A stretch of 23,542 nucleotides of DNA, from positions 1 to 23,542 of the forward strand of contig DASVBJ010000010.1 of assembly GCA_036375895.1 (NCBI GenBank). Direction: 5' to 3'. This DNA comes from DASVBJ01 sp036375895. GTDB taxonomy: Bacteria; Actinomycetota; Actinomycetes; JACCUZ01. Below the pieces are notes generated by a model. It saw nothing but the letters and a program-made list of their open reading frames with translations. It ran no database searches and was not told where the DNA came from. Made by a program: the position numbers and the translations under genes. Shown in pieces: positions 7,602 through 14,938 of the stretch. Position 1 is the stretch's first letter. Every line of letters starts with the position of its first letter.

Positions 7602-9032
7602 CTAGCGAGCCGCAAGTGCGGCGGCGATGCGGTCGAGCCGATCCCGGGCGCCGAGGGTGCCCGCGGGCGGCACGCGGTCGGCGAGCACTGCGAAAACGAG
7701 CAGCCGCCCCGTGGCGTCGGGAGCCGTCCCGGCGAGGCTGCTGACACCCGTCAGCGTGCCGGTCTTGGCTCGGACGACTCCGGCCCCGGGGCTCGTCGTA
7801 CGGCCGTCGAACCGGTCGTCGAGCGTGCCGCTGAACGCCGCCACCGGCAGGCCGGTGACGAGGGGACGCAGCTCGGGCCGGTCGTCGCCGAGCGCCGCCA
7901 CGAGGAGGTGCGCGAGGGTCGTCGGAGCCACCAGGGAGCCACGGGCCAGGCCGCTGCCGTCGAGCAGGTGCAGGCCCGCGGAGGGCACCCCGAGCTCGCC
8001 GAGCACCTGCGCCACGGTCTGCTGCCCGCCGGCGAACGAGGCCGGCCGGCCGCTGGCGTGGGCGGCCAGCCGGGACAGCGCCTCGGCCAGGTCGTTGTCG
8101 CTCGTGGCGAGCGCCCGCTCGACGAGCACCGAGACCGTCGGCGAGCGCACCGAGGCCAGCTCCGTGGCGGCGGTCGGGGCGGACGCCCGGGCGATGCCCG
8201 GGGCCACCGCGACCCCCTGGGCGGCAAGGAGACGGGCGAAGTCGTTCCCGGCCGCCAGTGTCGGGTCGGCGTGCCGCTGCCGCTTCCCCGGGCGCACCCG
8301 GCCCTCGTCGACCGAGAGCGCGCTGACCGGCGCGACCACGCCGGAGCGCACGTACGACGCGGGCCAGTCGGGCGACACCGACGGCCCCTCGAAGAGCCCG
8401 TCGTCGACCCGCAGCCGGACCCTGTCGACGCCCCGGCCGCGCAGCGCGGTCGCCGTGGCCGCGGCGAGGGTCGTGAGGTCCGCCTCGACGGGATACGCAC
8501 CGGCCCGCTGCGGCGCGACGCGGAGCGTCGGGTCGCCGCCCCCGACGAGGACCACCTCGTCCGGCGCCGTCCCCGCCACGACCTGGGTCGCCAGCCGGGC
8601 GTCCGGGCCGAGGCTGACGAGCGCCGCCGCGGAGGTCGCCAGCTTGGCCACCGATGCCGGCGTACGGGGTCGGTCGGCGTCGCGCTCGAAGAGCACCTCA
8701 CCGGTGCGGCCGTCGAGCACGACCGCCCCCGGGTCGGGGCCGAGGTCTTTGTCGGCGAGCAGCCGCTGCAGCGCAGCCCGGTCCAGCGCCCCGGCCACCG
8801 ACCGGTCCGGTCCGCCGGGCACCGAGGGGTCCGCGGTCGGCAGCACCGGCCCCGCCGGGGTGTGGACGGGCCCCCGGTGCAGCGTCGGGCTCGGCGTGGG
8901 CGACGGGTCCGCGAACAGCCCGCCGGCCAGGTGCCCGCTGGCGTCGAGCCCCACGACCCCAGCGGCTGCCAGGGCGATGACGGAGAGCCCGGCAGCGACC
9001 GCCGCCCCCCCACGCCCGCCGAAACCCACCAC
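7602..9032 (-). CDS. dac: D-alanyl-D-alanine carboxypeptidase/endopeptidase (PBP4 type)
   Basis: Peptidoglycan-trimming serine peptidase of the S13/DacB family, 476 residues. An N-terminal membrane anchor or signal segment (about 10-40, AAVAAGLSVIALAAAGVVGL) is followed by a Pro/Ser/Thr-rich linker (41-75), then the catalytic domain. The three active-site motifs are present: SVAK at 127-130, SDN at 311-313 and KTG at 423-425; the large insert between SVAK and SDN (about 135-305) is the hallmark of this class. Start GTG at 9032 (GTG GTG GGT TTC) has a GAGG about ten bases upstream; the GTG at 9029 is equally possible. The frame remains open further upstream through the divergent ppa gene but that part is spurious. 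The 63-bp gap to ppa must hold both promoters. Confidence 0.93.
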   Translation of the reverse strand: MVGFGGRGGAAVAAGLSVIALAAAGVVGLDASGHLAGGLFADPSPTPSPTLHRGPVHTPAGPVLPTADPSVPGGPDRSVAGALDRAALQRLLADKDLGPDPGAVVLDGRTGEVLFERDADRPRTPASVAKLATSAAALVSLGPDARLATQVVAGTAPDEVVLVGGGDPTLRVAPQRAGAYPVEADLTTLAAATATALRGRGVDRVRLRVDDGLFEGPSVSPDWPASYVRSGVVAPVSALSVDEGRVRPGKRQRHADPTLAAGNDFARLLAAQGVAVAPGIARASAPTAATELASVRSPTVSVLVERALATSDNDLAEALSRLAAHASGRPASFAGGQQTVAQVLGELGVPSAGLHLLDGSGLARGSLVAPTTLAHLLVAALGDDRPELRPLVTGLPVAAFSGTLDDRFDGRTTSPGAGVVRAKTGTLTGVSSLAGTAPDATGRLLVFAVLADRVPPAGTLGARDRLDRIAAALAAR

Positions 9033-9095
9033 ACCCTCGTTTCCTCGACCGGTACGGGTACGGGAGACTATCCGCCAAGCCACCCGGGAGGTTCT

Positions 9096-9599
9096 GTGGA
9101 GTTCGACGTGCTCATCGAGATCCCCAAGGGACAGCGGAACAAGTACGAGGTCGACCACGCCACCGGACGCATCCGCCTCGACCGCATGCTGTTCACGTCG
9201 ACGCGCTACCCCGCCGACTACGGGTTCATCGAGAACACCCTCGGCGAGGACGGCGACCCGCTGGACGCCCTCGTGCTGCTCGACGAGCCCACCTTCCCCG
9301 GCTGCCTGATCCGCTGCCGGGCGCTGGGCATGTTCCGCATGACCGACGAGGCGGGCGGCGACGACAAGGTGCTCTGCGTGCCGTCGACCGACCCGCGGAT
9401 GGAGCACCTGCGCGACATCCACCACGTCTCGGAGTTCGACCGGCTGGAGATCCAGCACTTCTTCGAGGTCTACAAGGACCTCGAGCCCGGCAAGTCGGTC
9501 GAGGGCGCCACCTGGGTCGGCCGGGTCGAGGCCGAGGCCGAGATCGTCGCGTCCACGCAGCGGCTGAAGGACGCCCAGGAGGCCGGCGAGCACCACTGA
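9096..9599 (+). CDS. ppa: Inorganic pyrophosphatase (family I)
   Basis: Soluble enzyme that hydrolyses pyrophosphate to two phosphates, pulling biosynthetic reactions forward. 167 residues, the usual bacterial length. The family signature DGDPLD at 52-57 supplies the metal-binding aspartates; the substrate-binding IPKGQRNKYE (9-18), RYPADYGFIENTLGEDGDPLD (38-57) and the later FFEVYKDLEPGK segment with catalytic Lys/Tyr are all present. Start GTG at 9096 is preceded by GGGAGG at the proper distance. It is divergent from dac and convergent with a small hypothetical gene. Confidence 0.97.
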   Translation: MEFDVLIEIPKGQRNKYEVDHATGRIRLDRMLFTSTRYPADYGFIENTLGEDGDPLDALVLLDEPTFPGCLIRCRALGMFRMTDEAGGDDKVLCVPSTDPRMEHLRDIHHVSEFDRLEIQHFFEVYKDLEPGKSVEGATWVGRVEAEAEIVASTQRLKDAQEAGEHH

Positions 9600-9600
9600 C

Positions 9601-9656
9601 GCGGGCGCCCGGTGCGGCTAGTGCGGCTCGGCTGCTCGGGCCGGGCGTCAGCCCGC
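9601..9656. terminator. Possible bidirectional terminator after ppa
   Basis: CGCCCGG (9606-9612) and CCGGGCG (9641-9647) are a perfect 7-bp inverted repeat with a 28-nt loop, extended outside by GCGGGC (9601-9606) and GCCCGC (9651-9656) across a bulge. It fills the gap between two convergent genes and reaches into the end of the minus-strand gene. The long loop makes this a moderate call. Confidence 0.35.
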
Positions 9657-9902
9657 AGGCGGCTCGATGACCTGCTCGGCGATGCTGCGGTCGGGCGCGG
9701 GATGCTCCACGAGGGCGAGGACCCGGTTGGCCATGAACCGCGCGGTCCGGACCGGTGTCCCACCCCGCGTCACCTCGGTCACCTCGACCACGCCCCGACC
9801 GGTGTTGATCTCCACCCGACGACCGTTGCGAGTGGCCACGACCTCGTAGGTGCGGACCTGCCCACCCGCGTCGATGACGATCTCGACCCGGTCACCGCGC
9901 AC
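9648..9902 (-). CDS. Hypothetical protein, 84 residues
   Basis: I do not recognise this family. The predicted protein (start VRGDRVEIVIDAGGQVRTYE) is beta-rich: alternating hydrophobic/polar strands (VEIVID, TYEVVAT, RRVEINT, VVEVTEVT) followed by an alanine-rich helix with FMANRVLALVEH, and a short acidic tail. It has no signal peptide, membrane segment or cysteine, so it is probably a small cytosolic fold. Start GTG at 9902 has GGAGGT 11 bases upstream; the open frame continues upstream but without supporting signals. Codon usage (strong GC3) matches the surrounding genes. Convergent with ppa, divergent from the 89-residue basic protein. Confidence 0.7.
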   Translation of the reverse strand: MRGDRVEIVIDAGGQVRTYEVVATRNGRRVEINTGRGVVEVTEVTRGGTPVRTARFMANRVLALVEHPAPDRSIAEQVIEPPAG

Positions 9903-9954
9903 GCTCCGACGGTACCTCCGCACCGGGCAGCCGCGGCTGCTTCCGTCGGCGCGT

Positions 9955-9979
9955 GATTCCCGGTCCCGCGACGGGGTAG
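9955..9979 (+). promoter_or_regulatory. Possible SigB/SigF-type stress promoter
   Basis: GATT (9955-9958), 15-nt spacer, GGGTAG (9974-9979), resembling the actinobacterial general-stress consensus GTTT-N14-16-GGGTAY with a deviation in each box. It lies 26 bp before the ATG of the basic protein gene at 10005. Weak evidence. Confidence 0.3.
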
Positions 9980-10004
9980 GCGGGTCGGTGGAAGGGGTGA
10001 GGAC

Positions 10005-10274
10005 ATGGCAACGCAGAAGCAGCGAAGCGCCGCCCGCAAGAACGTACGGAAGGCCGCGCAGGCGGCCAGGTCGCAGAAGACCATCGCCTCGATGCCGAAG
10101 CGCACCCGGACGGCGCTGGGCAAGCAGGGCGCGGCCGTGGCCGCACGGGAACGCCGGCACGGCAGCTCACCCAAGACCCGGCAGGAGCTGTACGCCGAGG
10201 CGCAGCGACGAGACATCCCCGGACGGTCCAAGATGGGCCGGGCCGAGCTGGCGCGGGCGCTTGGCCACGACTGA
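10005..10274 (+). CDS. Small basic protein with Rho_N/SAP-like C-terminus
   Basis: 89 residues, strongly basic. The N-terminal half (MATQKQRSAARKNVRKAAQAAR, then KRTRTALGKQGAAVAARERR) is Lys/Arg/Ala-rich and probably contacts nucleic acid. The C-terminal part, KTRQELYAEAQRRDIPGRSK, then MGRAELARAL, reads like the helix-extended-loop-helix of Rho N-terminal or SAP-like domains, as found in several actinobacterial small proteins of unknown function. ATG at 10005 follows GAGG closely; spacing is tight. A 16-bp tandem duplication covers the last codons and stop. A DNA- or RNA-associated, perhaps stress-induced, role is inference. Confidence 0.75.
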   Translation: MATQKQRSAARKNVRKAAQAARSQKTIASMPKRTRTALGKQGAAVAARERRHGSSPKTRQELYAEAQRRDIPGRSKMGRAELARALGHD

Positions 10275-10295
10275 GCCGGGCCACGACTGAGCCGG
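10263..10295. repeat. 16-bp tandem duplication spanning a stop codon
   Basis: GGCCACGACTGAGCCGG occurs at 10263-10279 and again at 10279-10295, a perfect 16-bp period. The first copy holds the final codons GHD and TGA of the basic protein gene; the second lies just downstream in another frame. It looks like a recent slippage duplication. Confidence 0.85.
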
Positions 10296-10332
10296 CTCCC
10301 GCAGCCACCCGCGACGAAGGGAGCGCAACGAG

Positions 10333-10845
10333 GTGACGAGCGCCGACATCCTGGTCGATGCCTTCGGCCGGGTCCGCGAGGTGGTCCACCGGGCCGTCGC
10401 CGGGCTGACGGCGGAGCAGCTGGCGTTCCGCCCGGAGGGCCGGGCCAACTCCATCGCCTGGCTGGTGTGGCACCTCACCCGCGTCCAGGACGACCACGTC
10501 GCAGACGCCGCGGGCACCGAGCAGGTCTGGACGGTGGGCGGCTGGGCGGACCGGCTCGGCCTGCCGTTCGCCGTGGCGGCGACCGGGTACGGCCAGAGCA
10601 GCGACGAGGTGGGCGACGTGGGCAAGGTCCGGCTGGGCGCCGACCTCCTCACCGGCTACCACGACGCGGTCCACGCCAGGACGGTCGAGTACGTCGAGGG
10701 GCTGACCGACGACGACCTCACCCGGGTGGTCGACGAGGCGTGGGACCCGCCCGTGACCCTCGGCGTTCGCCTGGTCAGCGTGATCAGCGACGACCTGCAG
10801 CACGCCGGCCAGGCCGCGTACCTCCGCGGCCTCGTGGAGCGCTGA
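10333..10845 (+). CDS. DinB-superfamily protein (DUF664/mycothiol-transferase-like)
   Basis: 170 residues forming the four-helix DinB fold, whose actinobacterial members are often metal- and thiol-dependent transferases. The helix-2 motif SIAWLVWHLTRVQDDH gives the first metal histidine H47; the late helix ISDDLQHAGQAAYLRGL gives H157. Between these are TGYHDAVHART (H110, H114). Start GTG at 10333 has GAAGGGAG upstream. It lies 58 bp downstream of the basic protein gene on the same strand and its stop is only 4 bp from that of the convergent SMP-30 gene. Mycothiol dependence is inferred from the lineage, not seen. Confidence 0.85.
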   Translation: MTSADILVDAFGRVREVVHRAVAGLTAEQLAFRPEGRANSIAWLVWHLTRVQDDHVADAAGTEQVWTVGGWADRLGLPFAVAATGYGQSSDEVGDVGKVRLGADLLTGYHDAVHARTVEYVEGLTDDDLTRVVDEAWDPPVTLGVRLVSVISDDLQHAGQAAYLRGLVER

Positions 10846-10849
10846 CCGC

Positions 10850-11719
10850 CTACGGCCAGCCGGCGCCGGGCGCGGGCGCCGCAACGGTCAGGACCTGGCC
10901 GGTCCGGGCTCCGTGGGCGATGCCCTGCGTGCCCTGCCACTCGGCCGCCATCATGAACAACGTCCGGCCGTCGGGGCCACCGAGCATGCACGCGAAGCAC
11001 CCGCGGTCGAGGTCGATCGTCTGGAGCGGCTCGCCGCCCTCGCGAACGCGGACGCAGCGCTGGTGGGGCACGTCGCCGAACCAGACGGCGCCGTCCGCGT
11101 CCAGGCAGATGCCGTCCGGGGCGGCGCCGGGCAGGTCAGCCCAGGTGCGCCGGTTCGACAGGGTCCCGTCGGTGCCGATCTCGAACGCCGTCAGCCGCCC
11201 GCCGTAGGACTCGGCGACGATCAGCGTCGAGTTGTCGGGGGTCACGACCATGCCGTTGGGGAAGTCGACGCCGTCGGCCACCTGCCGGGCCGAGCCGTCC
11301 GGCGTGACGAGGGCGACGACTCCGGAGGCGGGCGGCTCACCGGCCATCAGGTCGAAACCGATGTTGTTGACGTAGGCGTTGCCGCGCCCGTCCACCACGA
11401 TCTCGTTCCACGGGTGGCCGGACAGGCGACCCAGGTCGGCGTGGGTGACGAGGGACCCGTCGGGCTCCCTCCGCAGGAGCAGCCGATCGCTCGGGGAGAC
11501 GACGAGCAGACGCCCGTCCGGCAGCCAGTCGATGGAGAACGGGAGCGACGGCACGCGAGTGACGACCTCGCTCCGGCCCGCGAGGTCGGCCGCCACCACC
11601 TCGTGCGCGCCCCAGTCGCAGAACCACAGCCGGTCGCCGTGCCAGCGAGGCGACTCGCCGAGCACGAGACCGGTCAGCAGTGGCCGCGGCTGCGCAGTTG
11701 CGGACTCCTTCGGTGACAT
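10850..11719 (-). CDS. SMP-30/gluconolactonase/LRE-family protein
   Basis: 289 residues, a six-bladed beta-propeller lactonase type. The four metal/active-site positions of SMP-30 can be placed: E22 in LGESPRWHG, N105 in HPWNEIVVDGRGNAYVNNIG, N155 in VDFPNGMVVTPD and D202 in APDGICLDADG. No signal peptide. Likely hydrolyses a sugar lactone or a similar ester; the real substrate cannot be read from sequence. ATG at 11719 has GGAGG six bases upstream. It follows trpS on the same strand after 103 bp that hold no obvious element, and converges with the DinB gene almost without spacing. Confidence 0.9.
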   Translation of the reverse strand: MSPKESATAQPRPLLTGLVLGESPRWHGDRLWFCDWGAHEVVAADLAGRSEVVTRVPSLPFSIDWLPDGRLLVVSPSDRLLLRREPDGSLVTHADLGRLSGHPWNEIVVDGRGNAYVNNIGFDLMAGEPPASGVVALVTPDGSARQVADGVDFPNGMVVTPDNSTLIVAESYGGRLTAFEIGTDGTLSNRRTWADLPGAAPDGICLDADGAVWFGDVPHQRCVRVREGGEPLQTIDLDRGCFACMLGGPDGRTLFMMAAEWQGTQGIAHGARTGQVLTVAAPAPGAGWP

Positions 11720-11822
11720 CGGCGACCTCCCTCTGGTCGAGTCGAGCGCCCTGCGTCACGGCAGCTGCGCGCTCCCACAGACCAAGACCGTGGCACGCGA
11801 GTCAACTCATCGGTGCGCGGGC

Positions 11823-12812
11823 TCACGTGACACCGAGCAGGCCGATCGCCGCACGTGCCGCCGCGACGGTCGCCCGCGCGTCACCCTCGACCGACGCGGC
11901 GCCGCGGCGCAGCAGCCGCAGCAGCTCGGCCGGGTCGGCGGCCAGCTCCCGGTACCTCCGCTGCAGCGGCTCCAGCGTCGCGACGACGGCCTCCGTGACC
12001 GCCGCCTTGAGGGCAGCGGCGCCGCCCAGCCCGAGGAGGGCCTGCTCCGGGGTGCGGCCGGTCAGGGCAGCGAGCAGCACTGCGAGGTTGGCGACGCCGG
12101 GCCGGCCGTCCACGTCGTACGACAGCGCGGGGTCGCCGTCGGTGACGGCCCGGCGCACCTTCGCCGCGACCGTGTCGGGGTCGTCCAGCAGGTAGATGAC
12201 GCCGGAGCCGTCGGCGCCCGACTTGCCCATCTTCGCCGTGGGGTCGCGCAGGTCCTTGACCCGGGCGCTCTCGGCCGGGAGCACGCCGCGGGGCACCGTG
12301 AACACCTCGCCGTAGCGGGCGTTGAACCGGCGGGCCAGGGTCGCGGTCAGCTCGAGGTGCTGACGCTGGTCGTCGCCCACGGGCACCACGTCGGTGCGGT
12401 AGGCCAGCACGTCGGCGGCCATCAGGGCCGGGTAGGTGAGCAGCGACAGACGGGTCGACTCCCGCCCGGTCGACTTCTCCTTGAACTGCACCATGCGGCT
12501 CATCTCGCCGTACGTCGCGGTGCTCTCCAGCAGGTAGGACAGCTCGGTGTGCGCCGGCACCGACGACTGCAGGAACAGCCGCGCCCGCGGGTCGAGCCCG
12601 CAGGCGAGCAGGGTCGTGGCGAGCTCGAGCGACAGCGCGCGCAGCCGCCGCGGGTCGTGGTCGACGGTGAGGGCATGCAGGTCGGCGACGCAGACGAGGG
12701 TCTCGTTGGCGGGGTCGGTCACGTGGTCCAGCAGCGGCCGGATCGCGCCCAGGTAGTTGCCGAGCTGCAGGCGTCCGGTCGGCTTCAGACCGGTGAACAC
12801 ACGGGTGGTCAT
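11823..12812 (-). CDS. trpS: Tryptophanyl-tRNA synthetase
   Basis: Class I synthetase that charges tRNA(Trp), 329 residues. The HIGH-equivalent is PTGRLQLGNYLGA at 11-23 and the KMSKS-equivalent is AKMGKSG; the family's DLHALT segment is present with H46. The LDDPDTVAAKVRRAVTDGDPALSYD region and C-terminal anticodon-binding helices complete the protein. Start ATG at 12812 (MTTRVFTGLKPTG) has AGGAG seven bases upstream; a longer frame from 12869 overlaps the attenuator and is rejected. Expression is almost certainly controlled by the Trp-codon leader and terminator just upstream. Streptomyces species carry an auxiliary, antibiotic-resistant TrpRS controlled in this way, so this could be that paralogue rather than the sole TrpRS. 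Confidence 0.96.
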   Translation of the reverse strand: MTTRVFTGLKPTGRLQLGNYLGAIRPLLDHVTDPANETLVCVADLHALTVDHDPRRLRALSLELATTLLACGLDPRARLFLQSSVPAHTELSYLLESTATYGEMSRMVQFKEKSTGRESTRLSLLTYPALMAADVLAYRTDVVPVGDDQRQHLELTATLARRFNARYGEVFTVPRGVLPAESARVKDLRDPTAKMGKSGADGSGVIYLLDDPDTVAAKVRRAVTDGDPALSYDVDGRPGVANLAVLLAALTGRTPEQALLGLGGAAALKAAVTEAVVATLEPLQRRYRELAADPAELLRLLRRGAASVEGDARATVAAARAAIGLLGVT

Positions 12813-12872
12813 CGTGGGGCTCCTAGCGGGGATGGGTCGCCCACGACAGCCGGCACGCCCGTGACACACGAA

Positions 12873-12894
12873 CGGCCGCCCGGGTGGGCGGCCG
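12873..12894 (-). terminator. trpS attenuator terminator (3:4 hairpin)
   Basis: Perfect 9-bp stem CGGCCGCCC / GGGCGGCCG (12894-12886 with 12881-12873) with a 4-nt loop, followed by TTCGTGTGT. It stands 60 nt before the trpS ATG. Segment 3 can instead pair with segment 2 (12925-12918). Confidence 0.8.
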
Positions 12895-12924
12895 ACGGGA
12901 ACAGGAAGAGTCGGTGGGGCCGCC

Positions 12925-12972
12925 CTAGCGCGGCCACCACCAGCAGAAGGCGGTGCGGGTGCCTGTCGTCAC
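12925..12972 (-). CDS. trpS leader peptide MTTGTRTAFCWWWPR
   Basis: 15 residues with three consecutive Trp codons (TGG TGG TGG) just before the TAG. The GTG at 12972 lacks a proper Shine-Dalgarno, so the message may be leaderless or initiate at the in-frame GTG at 12987. It starts 18 nt beyond the stop of the membrane protein gene. Its job is to sense charged tRNA(Trp); the peptide itself has no expected function. Confidence 0.8.
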   Translation of the reverse strand: MTTGTRTAFCWWWPR

Positions 12973-12989
12973 CCCGCCATTGTGCACGG

Positions 12990-13652
12990 TCAGATCCAGC
13001 CGAGCTCGCTGAATTCCGGGAAGCCGCCCTGCCACACGCCGAAGACGGTGAAGAGCACGAGCGAGAGGCCGTACGCCGTGAGCAGCAGCCGACCTGCGCC
13101 GTGCCGGGTCGCCATGCCCCACAGCGTGAAGACCGCCGCCGTGGCGATGCCCATCGCCACCGTCTGACCCTCGATCGAGTTGGTGAAGTGGGTGAACCCC
13201 ACCAGCCCCGCGACGAGGTAGGCGACCGGGCCGGTCCGGACCCGGCGATCGCTCAGGGTGGCCGCCAGGGTCGCCATGATCACCGCGAAGCCGCCGTACC
13301 AGAGGTAGTGCCCCACGACCTCGTCCCACAGGTGCGCCGGCTCGCCGGGGGCGACGTTGGCGACCGAGTTGGCGGCGAGGTGGATGCCCTGGCCGAGCGT
13401 GTAGAGGACCGCACCGAACCAGAAGGCCGTCCAGGCGGCGCCACCCGCCCGGCCGGCCCGCAGCGCGCCCGCCGCGGCGCCGGTCACGACGAACGGCGTC
13501 GCCAGGTCGATCCAGTCGGCCCACCGGGTGTCGCCGACCTCGCCGAGCCCGGCGAACAGGGTGCCGGCGTGGTGGAAGACGGCGTAGCCCACGCCGAGCA
13601 GCAGCAGCCAGCCGCCGAAGGCGTCGGGTCGTCGGGCGCGGGCGAACGTCAT
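12990..13652 (-). CDS. Polytopic membrane protein of unknown function, His-rich
   Basis: 220 residues with about six hydrophobic segments (roughly 13-35, 50-64, 74-98, 116-133, 142-158, 164-181, 189-208). I do not recognise the family. Polar residues cluster in or near the membrane: GQGIHLAANS (H91, N95), HLWDEVVGHYLWY (H107, D110, E111, H115) and THFTNSIEGQT (H155, N158, E161). This pattern recalls metal- or cofactor-binding membrane enzymes, but that is inference. The ATG at 13652 overlaps the TGA of the NlpC/P60 gene as ATGA, implying translational coupling and perhaps a shared role at the envelope. It ends just before the trpS leader. Confidence 0.85.
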   Translation of the reverse strand: MTFARARRPDAFGGWLLLLGVGYAVFHHAGTLFAGLGEVGDTRWADWIDLATPFVVTGAAAGALRAGRAGGAAWTAFWFGAVLYTLGQGIHLAANSVANVAPGEPAHLWDEVVGHYLWYGGFAVIMATLAATLSDRRVRTGPVAYLVAGLVGFTHFTNSIEGQTVAMGIATAAVFTLWGMATRHGAGRLLLTAYGLSLVLFTVFGVWQGGFPEFSELGWI

Positions 13653-14938
13653 GGCCGCGCGCCGCCGAAGAGGCTGTCTCGCCAGATGCTGGAGATCCGC
13701 ACGTTCTCCCCCGTGTAGGGCGCCTCGATCATCTCACCGCCACCGATGTAGAGACCCACGTGGTAGATCGAGCCGGGGTCGGTCTTGTCCGAGCCGAAGA
13801 ACACCAGGTCCCCGGGTCGCAGGTCCGCGAGCGCGACCTGCCGGCTCTGCTCGTACTGCGCGACGCTGTAGTGCGGCAGCGACACCCCACCCCGCTCCCA
13901 GGCCCGCATGGTCAGCCCGGAGCAGTCGAAGGAGTCCGGTCCGTCGGCGGCCCACACGTAGGGCTTGCCGAGCTGGTCGCGGGCGTAGGCGATGGCCCGG
14001 GCCGCACCCGAGGCGGTGCCGGACGACGAGCCACCGCCGCCGGGCGAGCCGGTCGCGCCCGCGCCCGACGAGCCGGAGCCGCTGTCGCGGCCGGCCTGCT
14101 CGGCCTTGCGCCGCGCCTCTGCCCGGGCCGCCGCCTGCCGCCGGAGCTCGGCCTGCCGGGCCCGCTCGGCGCGCTCGGCGCGCTCGCGCTCGAGGCCTGC
14201 CTGCCGGGCCCGCTCGAGGCGCACCGAGGTGTTGCGGGCGGCGGCGAGGAGGTGGACCAGCTGCTCGCGCTGGGCGGCGATGTCGGCCACCGCGCGCTGC
14301 TGCTCGGCGAGCGCGGACTCGGCGGCCCGCTTGCTCTGCTCCACCGCGTCCGCCGCGTGCTGCCGGGCGGTGACCGTGCGCCCCGCCCGCCGCTGCAGGA
14401 CGTCGGCGACGACCCGGGCCGCCTGGACGTCGTCGAGGGCGTGCTGCCGGGAGGCGCCGATCTTGTCGATGGCCGATGCGCGGTCGAGCAGGTCGCGAGG
14501 TCCGGTCGCCGACAGGAAGGCCGTCAGCCCCTGCAGGTCGCCGCCGGAACGGTACGCGGCGGCTGCGAACCGGCCGAGCCGTCGCTGGGCAGCCGTGACC
14601 TCGCCGCGCGCGGCCGCCGCGCGCTGCTGCGCCAGCTCGGCCGCCTGCACGGCCTGGTCGAGGCGGTAGCGCGCGCCGTTGTAGGCCTCGACGGCCCGGG
14701 CCACGCCGGTCGCGAGCTCAGCGGCCCGTGCCTTCGCTGTCGCCAGCCTGGCCTCGACCTGGCCGACCCGGGCGGCCGTGTCGGCGACCCGGGCCTTGCT
14801 GCGCTCGACCTGCTGCGCGCTGGGGTACGCCGGGTCCGCGCTGGCCGAGGACGGCAGCAGACCGAGGCAGAGCGCGCCGGCGACCGCCAGGGCTGCGGTC
14901 CTCGCCGCCACCCGCGGTACGCGGCGCTGCCGCCCCAC
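13649..14938 (-). CDS. Secreted NlpC/P60 peptidoglycan endopeptidase (RipA-like)
   Basis: 429 residues. A signal peptide (1-34, basic start, hydrophobic core, cleavage after SASA) is followed by a long alpha-helical coiled-coil region (about 40-282, rich in Ala/Arg/Glu with ERERAERAERARQAELRRQ), a Gly/Ser linker (283-312) and the NlpC/P60 domain (313-429). The catalytic residues are C339 in DSFDCSGLT, H393 in IYHVGLYIGG and probably E405 in MIEAP, giving the C-H-E triad and 12-residue H-E spacing of RipA. It cleaves stem peptides of the cell wall, with the coiled coil acting as autoinhibitory or localisation module in relatives. Start GTG at 14938 has AGGAG six bases upstream; the longer frame to 15148 is unsupported. 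Its stop overlaps the next gene's ATG. Confidence 0.93.
   Translation of the reverse strand: MGRQRRVPRVAARTAALAVAGALCLGLLPSSASADPAYPSAQQVERSKARVADTAARVGQVEARLATAKARAAELATGVARAVEAYNGARYRLDQAVQAAELAQQRAAAARGEVTAAQRRLGRFAAAAYRSGGDLQGLTAFLSATGPRDLLDRASAIDKIGASRQHALDDVQAARVVADVLQRRAGRTVTARQHAADAVEQSKRAAESALAEQQRAVADIAAQREQLVHLLAAARNTSVRLERARQAGLERERAERAERARQAELRRQAAARAEARRKAEQAGRDSGSGSSGAGATGSPGGGGSSSGTASGAARAIAYARDQLGKPYVWAADGPDSFDCSGLTMRAWERGGVSLPHYSVAQYEQSRQVALADLRPGDLVFFGSDKTDPGSIYHVGLYIGGGEMIEAPYTGENVRISSIWRDSLFGGARP

Larger units (their letters stand above)
12873..12972 (-). promoter_or_regulatory. Ribosome-mediated tryptophan attenuator upstream of trpS
   Basis: All parts of a trp-type attenuator are visible. 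Segment 1, GGTGGTGGCCGC (12941-12930), lies within the Trp codons and pairs with GCGGCCCCACC (12923-12913) in an 11-bp stem with one bulged T. Segment 2, GGGCGGCC (12925-12918), can pair perfectly with segment 3, GGCCGCCC (12893-12886). Segments 3 and 4 form the terminator. A ribosome stalled at the Trp codons would block 1:2, allow 2:3 and let trpS be transcribed; a ribosome reaching the stop codon would cover segment 2 and permit termination. Structure is seen; function follows from known attenuators. Confidence 0.85.

Noticed and set aside
9046..9059. GGTACG tandem repeat in the dac-ppa gap as an operator
   Set aside because: Two copies of a six-base unit in GC-rich DNA with no matching site elsewhere is too little to support a call.
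9033..9596. N-terminal extension of the dac product into the ppa region
   Set aside because: The frame is open but antisense to the unmistakable pyrophosphatase; the membrane anchor and ribosome site place the start at 9032.
12813..12989. T-box riboswitch for trpS
   Set aside because: No T-box consensus or specifier loop; the leader peptide with Trp codons and the alternative stems explain the region fully.
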